Notes: generated by a model not told the origin, from the sequence alone. A stretch of 64,000 bases of DNA from Gigaspora margarita (GCA_009809945.1 WTPW01000582.1:1-64000), one strand, 5' to 3'; positions 45,831 through 58,053 are shown, counted from the first letter of the stretch. Program-made: numbers and translations.

Positions 45831-46416
45831 GACCAACATTATATGTTTGGGCATTTATATGATTGATTCGAACATTAATAGTTTACAACCAAAAAATTAT
45901 AAAGATAATTAATAAAATACAGTATCGTTTTAATTGACGAGTAATCATTGAAAAATACTATAGGTTAGTTGCAAATTCATTGTTTATTTTAATGTGCCAT
46001 TTATATAATTTTGTTAATTCACAATATCAATCCTGATTCATGTTTACTCTTCCTAAATAAAGTACATACATGATTAGGATTTCATTCTAAGTTTTTCTGT
46101 GTTCGATCATCTATGAATGATCGACCATGTAGACAATGATCCTATGCGTTGACCAAACTCACGCTAGAGGATCATCAGATCTGTGGTTTATAAAAAAAAT
46201 ACTTATATGAAAAGAGGCCTATGCGATAGAGATTATAGATATTCATGTATAGAGATTATAGATAGGCATGCGGTAAGGACTATAAAAGTTACATTTTTGA
46301 AGTAAATTGTGAAATTTTTAGTGCACATTTGTTCTTTTAGTCGCCGATTACTTATCTGGCTCCTTCATCCCCTCCCACCCTTATTCATTGCATCTAGTTA
46401 TCATATGTAGCGAGTT

Positions 46417-46489
46417 GAATGCGCCCACCGTAGCGTGGGCTTGAACCTCTACTTTATTAAAGTAGAATGCGCTATACCATAGCGTGGAC
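46417..46489 (-). other. tRNA-like duplicated hairpin structure
   Basis: Read on the minus strand, two units of about 48 bp each contain CCACGCTAYGGT and GCGCATTC (46,489-46,465 and 46,440-46,417). Between them are a hairpin CTACT-TTAATAA-AGTAG and the sequence GGTTCAAGCC, which fits an RNA polymerase III B box. The first hairpin has a 5-bp stem and 7-base loop like an anticodon arm, but no proper T-stem or acceptor stem pairs. It may be a tRNA-derived relic (SINE head) or only a palindromic repeat. Confidence 0.25.
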
Positions 46490-46905
46490 CTGTACTTTTC
46501 GAACGTTCCTAGCTCCCCACAAAAAAATTTGTTCACCACCTGCAATTTTAACCAATCGAATTTTAAGATCACGTTCAACGTAAAAATCGAAGCGAAACTA
46601 TTTTTTTTATTTTTTTTTTTACAAAAAACAGGAATAGCACTATATTTTTACTAGGAAAGCATCTTCTGCGTCCTAATTAAAAATGTTCGTGAAATTTTAC
46701 TAATAGCCACCATATCTTCTAATCCTAATCCTAATTATAACGCGGGGGTTTTTAACTTTAATTTTCACGTAATTTTTTTTGCTTAGGAAATAAGACATGT
46801 TTGTTTTTACCATCACATTACCTGATCCTAAATTGATAGGTCAAAATTACAGAGGGTGAACAATTTTTTGTGGAAACACTACCTAAAATGTACTTTTAGA
46901 CCCAC
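46482..46905. mobile_element. Long-TIR element
   Basis: The left end (CCCCACAAAAAAATTTGTTC, then ACCACCTGCAATTTTAACC) is inverted at 46,838-46,875 (read inversely: TCCACAAAAAATTGTTCACC, then CTCTGTAATTTTGACC). Weaker matching extends outward to GTGGACC and GGGTCTAAAAGTAC. No ORF and no certain TSD. Confidence 0.55.
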
Positions 46906-47228
46906 ATTTATGTTTCGTCACGTGAGAATATCTACGTGAACATGGAAATATTTATTGAACAATATATAACAGCAGAAGAAAAAGTAAAGTGGAGCGCTAT
47001 TCTCATCATGTATCCTCTTAATGCCTAATAAAGAGATCCGACTGAGAATAATAGATAGTGCCAATTATTCGGTTTACTTGAATAAATATTCACTTAAATA
47101 TCTGGAGGTATTAATATTCACCAATTAAATTCAATGAATAATCAGTGACTAAAATAAATGTCATTAAACAACCAAATCCAAGTGATTAATACAAATTAGA
47201 GAGCCAAATTTAGGCTTGCGAAAATATT

Positions 47229-47562
47229 GGCCACGCAAAATTGAGTTTTCATTTTTGAATTATCTGCCGCCCAATTTCAAAAAAACAATTTTTATTTTAT
47301 TTTTACCATTTATTTTTTCCATAAATTTATCAGATATCGTCCGAAGGAGAACTTAGTTTCCGGAATTATCAATATGTCTGATAGAAATAAACTGATCACT
47401 GATTCCATATTATGCAAAGTAAAATTAATTTTGCATGACTTTAGATATCATACAAAAATGAGTCTATTGATTTACTGTACTTAAAAAACAAAAAAACCCT
47501 GCCATTACACGGGTTTTTGAAACACCAAATAATGCAAACAAAAAAATCAACTTTGCGTGGCC
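47229..47562. repeat. Decayed copies of the GGCCATGCAAAG MITE family
   Basis: GGCCACGCAAAATTGAGTTT at 47,229 is inverted at 47,408-47,441 (AAATTAATTTTGCATGACT). A further end lies at 47,533-47,562 (AATCAACTTTGCGTGGCC). They are related to 20,995-21,363 but diverged. Confidence 0.55.
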
Positions 47563-47721
47563 TTTACTATTACACTGTTGTTTCATTTCATTTTTTTCTA
47601 CATCAAAATCAAATGATTTTCGGTTCTAAAGAAGTAGCCTGCAATGAAATCCTAAATGGAAAACTAAAATTGGGTTGGAATTCACATAGATTATAAATTC
47701 AGGCGATTACATAATTAGAAA

Positions 47722-48118
47722 TGATCGATACAATTGAAGCAAAATCTTATGTTACTTCGCAAGAATTCACAGGCGCACATCATAACATGCGTTTCCTTAA
47801 CATCACATTGTTTTGGTAAGTTTGAACATTTTTCTATCGAGATTGATTTAAGACAGATATAGAAATATAACTTGTACTACAGTAAGCATATTTAGGTGTA
47901 ACAAATTACCCACGGATTCATATTTAATCCGTTTGATATCCATAAAATAAATATATTATTGTATAAGGTAGCTGCGCAACGTTGTCATGCAAAACCAGGT
48001 ACGGAAGAAGTAGTAGATTATATTAGAAGTTTTTAAAAAATGCACAAAAGTTAAATGTATCTGGTTTGATAATGAATTATGGTATAGGAAACATTTTTAT
48101 TTAGAGAAAGCAGTATAA
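47722..48118 (+). pseudogene. Unrecognised coding fragments, possible split gene
   Basis: An ATG-started stretch (47,722-47,815; MIDTIEAKSYVTSQEFTGAH, then HNMRFLNITLF) ends at a canonical donor GTAAGT. Then 47,968-48,030 reads VAAQRCHAKPGTEEVVDYIR, and after a T5A6 homopolymer shift FKKCTKVKCIWFDNELWYRK continues to a stop at 48,118. Joining the pieces by an obvious GT-AG intron gives a stop, so the structure is unresolved. The protein is not recognised. It lies in the CpG-retaining compartment just before the Helitron. Confidence 0.3.
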
Positions 48119-48827
48119 TAGAACTTGTAAAATATGAATATATCTATATATATATATATATATTTGAATATTTAGCTTTGTTTGACTAATAAGTGGCATA
48201 TTTAGGAATTGATTAGGTTTGGATCTTAAAATGATGATCAATTAATAATTGTGAATTGATTACATCAAAGTTTAATAGTTAATGTTTTTAAAAATGTTTT
48301 ATTTAAATATATAATTAAATTTTAATAAGTAGTCAAAACTTTGTGGTTAAATTATAATAGTGCAGGGTTAGAGAAAATTGGTATACAATAATAAAGAATC
48401 AAATTGGTGCTTTTTTTATTGTATTAATAGTACAGACGATTTGTTGATAATGGTTTTGAATAATTTTTTAATTATGTGTTGCTTGTTATTAGACTTTTGA
48501 TATTTTAATACAATTTAGTTTAGTTTAAGTTATGTAGTAAATATATACAATTGTATGATTTCAACTTTAATTATAATTTGCTGCTTAGATCTTTCTAAAG
48601 TTTTTTTGCATAATTATATTAAAAGTAAATTTCAGTAAAATGAAGTGCAATAATTAGTACAGAATTTAATTTAATGATTAAATTGGAACATAAAATAGTA
48701 GTTGTAGTTATTTTTTTAAAAATCTTGAAAGCTTTTATAATAAAGCTTTTTAAATAAAAATTTATCTGAATATTTATTTTTTAATAATATTTATATTATT
48801 TTTATAGTAAACAAGAGTTAGTTATGG
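48119..48827. other. AT-rich 3' flank of the Helitron relic
   Basis: The 3' terminus of the minus-oriented Helitron should lie here or a little further left, but no hairpin with an adjacent CTRR motif was found. Nothing else was recognised. Confidence 0.4.
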
Positions 48828-51800
48828 TTATAAATGTTTTATTATTGAATAGTTGGCCAAGTTTTTTAGCTGAGCAGTTTTTTGTGCACATTCTTCAATA
48901 CGTAAAAATTCTGCCTGAAGTGCAGGAGATAATTGCATGTTCAATATTGATTCATCAAATGGTTTCAGAATTAGTAAATCATCCAACCTTTGTGCTCTGG
49001 AAAGCATTACATATATACTATTGTTTATACATTTTTCTGATAAATCAACAATTATTTTTTCAAGTGTGCGTCCTTGTGATTTGAAGTCTGTAAATGCAAA
49101 TGCAGGTGCTAAAGGGAGCTGAAAACGTTGAAATTTTCTGCAAATTTTAGACCCATCATGTTTCCAAATTGTGTGTGTGCATGGATGCTTAATAGGGTAA
49201 ATAGGTATGTAATTAGGAGGAAGATTTTCATAGGCACCAGGTGCTTTACCAATTAATTAAACAATAACGTATTTTGGTAGTATTTCTAGGACTATAGAAT
49301 GTTCATTGGAAAATGAAGTATTAATTGAATTTTTATCATATACAATTTGTCAAAGAATTCCTAGTGAGCCATTTGCCAAATTATCATTAGTACAAATGTT
49401 AGCTGTTATTACAACTTTCATATTATTTGATAATGGCAAAATTCCAGTAAGTGCATTCTCTTTAGTGTTAGAAGTTGATAAAAATTTGAGGCAGATATTT
49501 CCAGTAAGACTTTTTCGATTATAGGAGTCTTGTGCACAAGAGTAAATAATAGATTGATTATTAAAATTTGCATGTTCTTTTGTAGCATCAAAATTAAGCT
49601 GAACATGTAAATCATTTCTTGTTACTAAAAATGTTGCATTTTTTCATTCCTGAGAGTTAACTCTATTATCCCCAAGAATTCTTGATTGTAAAGCTGGTAT
49701 TTAAATTTTAGTAAGATTTTTATTATGCATATTTTCCAAAATTTTAGCATAAAAGGGGTCATTTATTTGTCGCATTGAAGTTTTTAATTGAACAGCATGT
49801 TTGTTATTTAACCAAAGACTTCTTCCTGTTGTATTAATAACTGTTTGAGAATTAATTAATAAAGAGTAATTATTATATTTTCTTTTTGTATTTTAAGATT
49901 CTATGGGATTGGTATAGAAGTAACATTATTTATTTTACTTGGCATATACAATGCTACATCCAAAACAGGTGGTAATTGCATAAAATCTCCAGCAAACAGA
50001 ATATTTATTCCTGCAAAGGGTGTGGAATTATTTGTTGCTTTTATTTTCTTTGTAAAATCATAAAATCGTGCAAAAAGTTTTTGTCCAATCATAGAAATTT
50101 CATCTATTATAGCATATTCTATTTTAGACCAAAATTCTTGGAGTTGATACAAGGATTTGCCTGATAATTTTGAATAATTATTTCCATATTCATTAAAACC
50201 AAATCCACATGCTGAATGCATAGTACTTCCACCTATATTTATTGCAGCAATTCCAGTAGGAGCTAAAACAATAAGTGAATCATGCTGTAAAGTATGCTTA
50301 AAGTAGGAGCAAATTGTATAGATAACTCTAGATTTACCAGATCCACCTGCACTAGTAAGATGAAGTAGTAGTTGTGATAGTTTATTTATGCATGTTGGTT
50401 TATTTCTCTGATGATGGTCACAAAAAAGAAAATATGCCTTTTTTTGTTCCTCATTTAAATCAGATGCAAGTTTTTCTAATACATTAGTATTTTTTTCTAT
50501 TAAACCAATATTTAGAGGCATGTTTTTATTTATATTATGTTGAAAACTTGTGTAACTATTTAATGGTTCAGAATTTTTATAAATAGGTTCATTATTTTGC
50601 AATATTGTTTTTCGAGAGGTAATTGTAATTTGCCAGATTTTTAACTGGTTATCATCATTAAAATTACTTGGCCATAATATTTCTGAATTAGGGCAAGCTG
50701 ATAAATTAATTTTATTTAGTAGTATACATGGTTTTAGAGAAAATCTGCCTCTAATTCGTAAATAGTTCATTGTATTATCAACTATTTTAATATTTTTAAA
50801 ACCAGATCTAATAATTATTCTAGAATCAAATATAGATATATTATTATTATAAGCATTATTAGATTGTAAATAATCATCTGAAGAAGATCTATTTATACAG
50901 TAAGCTTTCGCAAGAATTGGATTATTTATTGCACTTTGACGTAGTTCTCTATCAAGTACAGACTCTTCAGAACATTTATATAGCAATTCTATATTATAAA
51001 TTATAGATTTTAGTTTAGATGATAAATTTGGATTATCTAAAAATGTTTGACATGCTTTAGCCCAAGAGTTATAATTTTCTCAGAGGTCTTGTACTGTTTG
51101 CCAAGGTTTAAAAAGCATAAGAATACAGAGTCCATATCATTCAGCATTTTCATTATCATCTTTTTTGGGTATTTCTTTACCACATAATACTACAACTCTT
51201 TCAGTTCCTCGTTTCTATACAATTGAATATGTGTTTTACACTGAGGATGAATATTATAAGTTTTATGAAAATAGCCATGGTTACTATTATCTCTACAGAA
51301 AAGAAAACGATCAACATAAGATTTGTTTTCTCTTAAGTATTGACTTGATAACATTGAAAGTTCAAAAGAATTTAATAGAGTTTTACGAATTGTAGAAGCA
51401 TAGTTGTAGAGACAAATATTTTGTAGTAATTTACCACGAAATTGGTAATCAATACAAAGATTTACAGTAGTTAATTTGCCATTATATAATGATATTAGGA
51501 ATGATTCAGGAGTTTGATCTTGATTAATTTGTTCTTCATTTAGATCAAAATTTTCATCCAATTCATTATCTGATTTGTTATTTTCAAGATCTGGGTGAAT
51601 ATATATCCATTCATTAATTAGATAAGTTTCAAAGGTTTGAAGATGAATAATTGCAAACTTGTTTGGGGTATAATAATTATTGATACCTAGCAAGTATGCA
51701 GAAACTTGAGGGCTTGTAAGTTCTATTTGACTAGCTGATTTTTGTTATTAATTTGCATGACTTTTCTATAAAGTTATATGAAATATCATCATGTTTTTTT

Positions 51801-54598
51801 GTTAAAAATGTTTCTAGTATAGAAGTACATAATAAAAAAGAACTATGTGTACTAATCTGATTTTGTAATATAATCAGTAATATGATGAATATATGCTAGG
51901 GCAAGTTTTCGTATTGATATAAATTTAATATCATTATTTCCTCTACATGCAAATGTTATATAAGGATTGTGGTTATTAATATAGGCACTTGTACGTTGAA
52001 CAGCAATAATACCTTGTTTAGGAAAGATTATACCAGGTGGATCTACTAGTTCTCTTGAAAAGTCAAATCGACAATGCTTTTGTAAACCATGATTGAATTT
52101 TTTACATATTTGAGTACAGTGATGAAAAAGTTACATTTGCAAATTGCTAACAAGTTCAGTTGAAAGTTTTCCTTAAAGTTTAATAACCTAGGATCAGGTA
52201 TAGGAAAAAAGATAGATGCATACATTTTTTAATCATTGTTTTAGGAGCCAATTGTTCAGCTTAATCATCTCGTCAGTTATAATTTCACTTTCGCTAAAAA
52301 GGTAACTGACATCTTCTCGAATAATATTACTAATATAGTTTAGTAAACATTGGCAAAATTCATTATTATTTTTAAGTTTTTGTCATAACAGAATTGGATA
52401 AGTGCTCCATGAAGCCAAATAAGCATGTGACAGTGAGGAGTACCACAATCTTGATACTCAACAACACCATAGTAATTTTTCATAGACCCAAATATACCAT
52501 CATCTTTTTTTTTATATCCAACTAAAGTATCAATTAAAGTTTGAATGATTTTATCAAAATATTTAGTAACTGCACTAGGATCTAGATGTGCAAGTCAAGC
52601 TCTTTCTGTTGCTTTTGGACAATTTTCAGGAACAAGTTTATCTAGATTAATTTCATTATCTGCATACCTCATAACAATGGGGCTATAAAGATCAGCTAGA
52701 TTTATGGTTACAAATAATAAAGGAGCACCATCTTGCATAATAACAGCACATATTTCATTTCGCATTTGCGCATATGATTGATAAGATGCTATTAATTTAG
52801 AGCTAGCAGTATTGATATTTCTAAGTAACTCAAGAATAGCCAGATTGCTAATTGGTTGTTTATTTTGTTCTTGTTTAATAGCCAACTCAATATTTTCAGG
52901 TTTGAGGGATGATATTAATTTGGCAGATTTTTCAAAATTGTTATTTTTTGTTAAGTTATATGATTCTGTTCTGTTGATACTTCTTGCCATTGCAAAATGT
53001 CAAAGATAACAAAAGGATAAGATCTATGTTATCTAAATTTTGAATCATGATGACACATAAGATGATTAGCATATTTATTTAATGTAATATATGATAATTG
53101 ATCTTTATACCCTCCAATACCATATAGATAAAGAACTGGAAATGCAGCTAGAAAAAGAAATGAATCTTCATATTCATTTAATGGTTTATTGCCATGAGGT
53201 ATATATAGTATTTGAGATTGTTTATCTTGCTTTTTTATTTCAGTTGTGAATTTATTTGAAAATAGTATATGAAGGCTTGATTTTTCAACTAGCTTTTAAA
53301 AAGAGAGCAAAGTAAGTTCTTTTTGAGTTATTGGCATACTATCAACATTTATCATTCCAGAAGGCCTAAGTTCACTTGTAGTACCAATTGAATTATTATT
53401 AATAAAATTTTGAAACTTTTGTTCTTTAATATTTGACAAATTTTCATTTTCTTCATCTTCATTTTTACTATCAGACTCTTGAAAATTTGATAAAAAATCA
53501 TGTGTATAACCTGTATAATGTTCTGTTTCATGAGAATCAATATCTACAACAGTAGTTGTTATAGCTAATGGTTCAGGAATCTCTCCTTCAGGTAGGCTAT
53601 TTAAAACATTTTCATCAAGTTTAAATTTGTTTTTAAATAATTTATTATGTTCAAAAAGCCATAGAAGAGCTAATGTTATTTTGCTTTTTTGAACTTGTAG
53701 TACTTTTTTAAGTTGATAATAGTCAGGAACCCCTTTTTCAACAAATTCTACCTTTATGTATTCACAAAGTTGATACATTGGCAATGGTAATACAGTAATT
53801 AATGAAGCTGGATTTTGAGGAAATGTTATAACATGTCCTTTAAGTTTATAATGAGTATGTTTTTTTTTGATAATTGAATAAGATTCATGCAAGATATCCA
53901 AGTGATATTAGAAGTTGTTCTGGAATTGTTAGCCCCTGAAGACATGAAGGTGTGGGTCCAATCCACATGTTATTAGCTAATGATAAAGGGTGTTTTATGT
54001 TTTTGTAAAAATTCATAGCAAGATTTACAAATGCATAACTTAAAAGGAATATTTGAAATATCTTGGTATTCAGTTGGATAAATAAATCCAGAACAGTCAA
54101 GAAGAAATTTTTACCCACTAGCATTAATATATGGATGTTGATAATCAAAATCAATTTCAAATAATGGATCAGTTAGATCTACTGGTGCTTTAATTAAAGA
54201 TAAATCAATTTCTTGTACTGATATTTTTACATAGCTTTTATAATTGTAAAGTCTTGAACAAATAGTACATGCTAATTGTCTTAGTTCATTAGGATTAATT
54301 TTATCATGAAATTCAGTTAATGCACCTATAGATATTTTTCTTTTATAGGTTGAGGCCATGAAGCATATTGTTGTTGTATTTTTTCAAATTCTTCATCTAT
54401 TTCCATAATATGCAAAGGAACACCTAAACATTCTGCTTGGTGATCTTTAACAATTCGAGCCTGAGTCTTTTTTTTCTTTCGAATAGTATTTTGTTTTATG
54501 TTTGATAATTTTCTATAATGAAGATTTTTATGTTGGGAAGCCATTATTTCTTTACTTTTTCTCTTTCTTGCTTCACCACTAGTTTCTATAATAACCAT
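48828..54598 (-). pseudogene. Helitron transposase relic: Rep (HUH) nuclease plus Pif1-type helicase
   Basis: Rolling-circle transposase, minus strand, about 5.8 kb, broken by many frameshifts and stops. The N-terminus (54,598-53,296) has a basic start, CTICSRLYNYKS, CICKSC and GPTPSCLQGLTIPEQLLISL, then LKGHVITFPQNPASLITVLP. The Rep domain follows: PHGNKPLNEYEDSFLFLAAF, LYLYGIGGYKDQ, LLFVTINLADLYSPIV. The HUH motif is in YQDCGTPHCHMLIWLHGA (about 52,475-52,400). The tyrosine motif is YIHHITDYITK (about 51,905-51,865). The linker (51,693-51,190) has CIDYQFRGKLLQNICLYNYA. The helicase starts with Walker A SAGGSGKSRVI and Walker B IIDEISMIG, then GDFMQLPPV (50,986-49,901). It ends with APAFAFTDFKSQGRTLEKII and IYVMLSRAQRLDDLLIL, stopping at 48,828. 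Helitron transposases nick, unwind and copy one strand. This copy cannot be active as it stands. Confidence 0.9.
49901..50986 (-). pseudogene. Intact helicase segment of the Helitron relic
   Basis: The longest uninterrupted frame of the relic (361 codons). It includes the end of the linker (YKCSEESVLDRELRQSAINN), the helicase entry NEEQKKAYFLFCDHH, Walker A, the APTGIAAINIGGSTMHSACG motif, Walker B and the LFAGDFMQLPPV motif. These are motifs I to III of superfamily-1B Pif1-like helicases. The frame is lost at 49,901, shortly before motif IV, and resumes below. The initial Met is internal, not a true start. Confidence 0.85.
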
Positions 54599-54959
54599 GA
54601 TATAAGAAGTATTTTATGATATGAGACAAGTTGAAATTTTTAGCAAGTCAAAGTTCTAATAGTGATTGTTAAAAAAATTATTTTATCTGAATAACTAAAA
54701 TTAAAAAATCAATAATCATCAATATGTTTTTTATATTTATATTTTTTAATAATGCAATATAATTTAAGACTATGTACAATGCATAGATAAAATTTTTATA
54801 ACGCAGAGATTTTTGTTACCATTGTGAGTGGGCTTTTCATTTCTCTTATTCAATATGGTCTAAAACATTAATTATTAGCACATTTTTGTTAATATTTACA
54901 ATGAACAATGGCACTTATTTGTACCAGATTTTTATTTTTAGTACAGTATTTTCAATTTA
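54599..54959. other. 5' flank of the Helitron relic
   Basis: AT-rich; the Helitron 5' terminus (TC on the minus strand) cannot be placed. Around 54,830 composition shifts to the less AT-rich compartment. Confidence 0.35.
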
Positions 54960-55216
54960 TTTTCAGTTCATACCCATACTTGTATTGTGTTCATTTCTGG
55001 TAATGCACATACATGCTAGACATATTTTGTTGATATGACATAATAACATTCGTCTCAACCAGGGTTTTAATTCTAATCAAAAATTCTCAGCTGATAATTT
55101 TGCATAGAACCTTTCATCAAGTAGGGCTAAGCGTTGACCCGGATCTGATGCATCCAACTCTGAAATTCTGGGCAGCCTTATCAAAAATGTATATAATACG
55201 TTATTGACATATTCCA
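54960..55216 (-). pseudogene. Unrecognised gene fragment, strongly coding-like
   Basis: From ATG at 55,216 the minus strand reads MEYVNNVLYTFLIRLPRISE, then LDASDPGQRLALLDERFYAK, then LSAENF. A TGA follows, and the same frame continues LELKPWLRRMLLCHINKICL. Amino-acid composition is clearly protein-like. An AG precedes the ATG, so it may be an internal exon. The family is unknown to me. The single stop could be a true terminus or a disabling mutation. Confidence 0.45.
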
Positions 55217-55619
55217 TACTTAGGCGTATACTAATCTATATAAAAATATTTCATACGTAGGTTTATTATGTTAAGGTGACAAATAAAGTGTGACACTAAT
55301 TGATATAACAAATGTTTAATACATAAGTTATACTGTTTAACGATGATAATGTGTATTGAACTCGCAAAATTTTATTTTTATAGTTAGGCAATATCATTAA
55401 TTATGTAATGCAATTGCACGGAATTTTACTTTCTTATTCGCATTATATACTGGCACTTTATGTGTAATGTTCTAAATTGATATTAGTTATGTATGTAATA
55501 GGTCGAATCGATATATGCGGCCTAATCTGTTACAAAATTCAGACACACTAAGCTGAAGTGATGAAGCATTTATTATTGTATTAGCTGATTTTATTGCAAA
55601 ATCATGCTGATGTTTGTCT

Positions 55620-55800
55620 TTTACGGTTAGTTTAGTGCTTTAGTCGAGGCCTATTGTTTGAGGATGTGGGGAGGATATACTATTTTTTCAACTTCGGGTT
55701 TCTATGAATATCGATTAATAGAACTTATTAAAATAGGGCTAGCATTACGAATAGAAGGCCATGAGCATACTGATGCTAAGGCCATAAAATTTACGAACAG
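55620..55800 (+). pseudogene. Unrecognised exon-like fragment
   Basis: After GGTTAG (possible acceptor) the plus strand is open: FSALVEAYCLRMWGGYTIFS, TSGFYEYRLIELIKIGLALR, IEGHEHTDAKA. The frame then enters a repeat of the GGCCAT family at 55,775. Protein-like, but no family is recognised. Confidence 0.35.
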
Positions 55801-55980
55801 TTTTTTTTATTTCTTTATTGTGCAAAATGTAAAATTAATCTCGCACTAACTTAAACATGGGCATTATTCTATTTGCAGTAAATTAATAAAAAATAAAATA
55901 ATAAAAATAAAAAATCTGCTCATTCGTCCCGAATTTTGAAATCATTGCAATGCGAAACGAAAAATTAACCTCGCATGACC
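55775..55980. repeat. Decayed GGCCATGCAAAG-family MITE
   Basis: TAA-GGCCATAAAATTTACGAAC at the left and AATTAACCTCGCATGACC at the right resemble the family ends. An internal copy (AATTAATCTCGCAC) lies at about 55,833-55,850. More diverged than 20,995-21,363. Confidence 0.45.
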
Positions 55981-56684
55981 AAATAAATGAATACATAAAA
56001 ATTAGTAATGAAACGTAATATTAGTGAGCTTGCTATCCATACCAAATTACGTAAATATTTGCTAATACCGTTACTTACGAGATGTTAATTATCTATTTAG
56101 ACCCAACCGTTAATTACAATGCACATATATGCTAAATTATTTATTTTTATGTATGAGTAGCAAAACACACAGGTGATTAATACAATAATGTAAACCTGGG
56201 AACTACAATAACTTTCGTCACAGGATAAAGCAAGTTAGGTGAGGTCCTGAATCACACGGAACCAAATCGGGATACTACTCAATTTGATCTAATTAATTAT
56301 TCGATCAATTTAAGTGTTAGTTTATGAAACAATATAGGGAGGGCGTCGATAAAGTAATAATTTTTAGATTATGTAATGCGAGTACAACAATAATAGTTTT
56401 TAAGGAGAAATGATATATTTAAGGGTAACAATTAACAAATGCAACTTCAATGAACAATTTTATAGAGATGAATAAGAACAATCTGAGTATAACAATAAGA
56501 GTAATGAGATTAAATAACGTAACTTCATTATAAATGGTCTGAAAAACTAATTACATTAAAATAACTGAGTAAAATAGAAAGCTCACAAGACATTCTTTAT
56601 TATTAAATTAAATATAAGCAACCCCTGCCACTATTTCGATTATTATCCAGATTATAAAAATACAAAAAAACCCTTAAAAATTAA
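55981..56684. other. Spacer without a recognised gene
   Basis: Less AT-rich than the repeat regions; no convincing frame or repeat. Confidence 0.35.
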
Positions 56685-56911
56685 TGTTGCAGCTGATGCT
56701 GAAAACGGCTAATGCTGAAATTTCAACCTATTTTGATACAAATTTTTTAAAAACTTTTTTGGGTAATTTTGACAGTTTTTTTTTCAGGTTGGGTTAGGGT
56801 TTAGGGTTAGAATTGAATATTAAAGAGTATAGGTGGATTTTAGCAGGGCATATATTTTCAAATCGCGACCCCAAATTTCAGCATCAGCCGTTTTCAGCAT
56901 CAGCCGCGACA
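56685..56911. mobile_element. MITE (GCTGATGCTGAAA family), second copy, TSD ATTAA
   Basis: Opposite orientation to 31,234-31,445. Ends TGTTGCAGCTGATGCTGAAA and (inverse) TGTCGCGGCTGATGCTGAAA, with ATTAA at 56,680-56,684 and 56,912-56,916. Contains GGGTTAGGGTTTAGGGTTAG. This copy keeps CpGs (CGCGAC) that the other copy has partly lost. Confidence 0.8.
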
Positions 56912-58050
56912 ATTAATTTTTATACGGTACTGCATATAGTTGCATAATCGACCAAACATCAGAATTTTTAGCACGCACGATCAACAATTTGATTTTATAA
57001 TCCATTCATCAATAATTCCAACAACAATGTTCGAAACCACGTGATAGCAACAATTAACATTCGAAACCAACACGATAAATCGTAATATCTCCGATTGACC
57101 CGATTCACCTAGTACATGTTTAATATTCTTCTAAAAGTTTTCAAATAATTATTTCGAACCTACTAATGACAAATAATACTAGCAAAATTTTAAGCACAGG
57201 CATGATGGGCAACGCTCAGGATTTAAAATTCCCTGCGCAGGATTTTCAATATAAGATTATATGGCCTGCATTTGCATATCATCTGGCCTGTGTTAATACA
57301 ACGTCTGGTCTGTTTTAACACTAATGGGCCGATTCCTAATTAGCAATTGTACCTACATAAAAATATTATGCACGCATTAACTTTTTATTTATTTCTCATT
57401 CCACATACACACATACATTCAGAGATAATGTGCAAACCATACATTGCAATAAAATTTTAAATTGTTATTATTAATAAAGTTGGAATCTATACTTTTAATT
57501 TTTTGCATAAAACAATACACCGAGAATATTGTGTACCATATAGATGAAAATCTCTAATCTCAGTGATTATTTCATATGAGCGATAAGGTTAAATAAATTT
57601 TGTGCCAAACATTTATGCGATTTATGATTATGATCAGAAATTATAAGCTCGATTATAAATTTTTTTATGAGTTGTTTATGGATTTTTGTATGTATATAAC
57701 CTAGTCATAAATTTTCGTACGTATGTTCAGTACTTGATCTTTTAGTACATTTATACTTGATTATACACCTGATTACTTATTAATTCTTAAATGCTTATTA
57801 TTTAATCGCTTTGTTACCACTATAATTTTTAAATATATATTCATATAACTATATTTTAAAAAAATTGATAAAATTAAGGCAAATTTGAATTGATAAATTT
57901 AATAATTATAAGATTCAGTTGTTTTAAAAATAGGCAAAGTCTACATAAGCATTTTTATTTGTAATCGATATTGTAAGATTTATAAGAAATGATTATTATT
58001 TTAACGGGAAATTAAATTTCTTGTGATCATATATACATACATATATGTAT
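56912..58050. other. Spacer without a recognised gene
   Basis: About 1.1 kb with no supported coding sequence. Confidence 0.35.
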
Positions 58051-58053
58051 ATA

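Noticed and set aside
46417..46489. A genuine tRNA-Ile(AAT) gene
   Set aside because: An anticodon-like hairpin is present, but the T-stem and acceptor stem do not pair and the sequence is a tandem duplication; kept only as a tRNA-like candidate.
47968..48030. Antibiotic-biosynthesis monooxygenase-type domain suggested by AKPGTEE
   Set aside because: The short motif fits, but the continuation does not follow the family pattern.
49976..50164. Plus-strand Cys-rich frame inside the Helitron
   Set aside because: Shadow of the minus-strand helicase segment.
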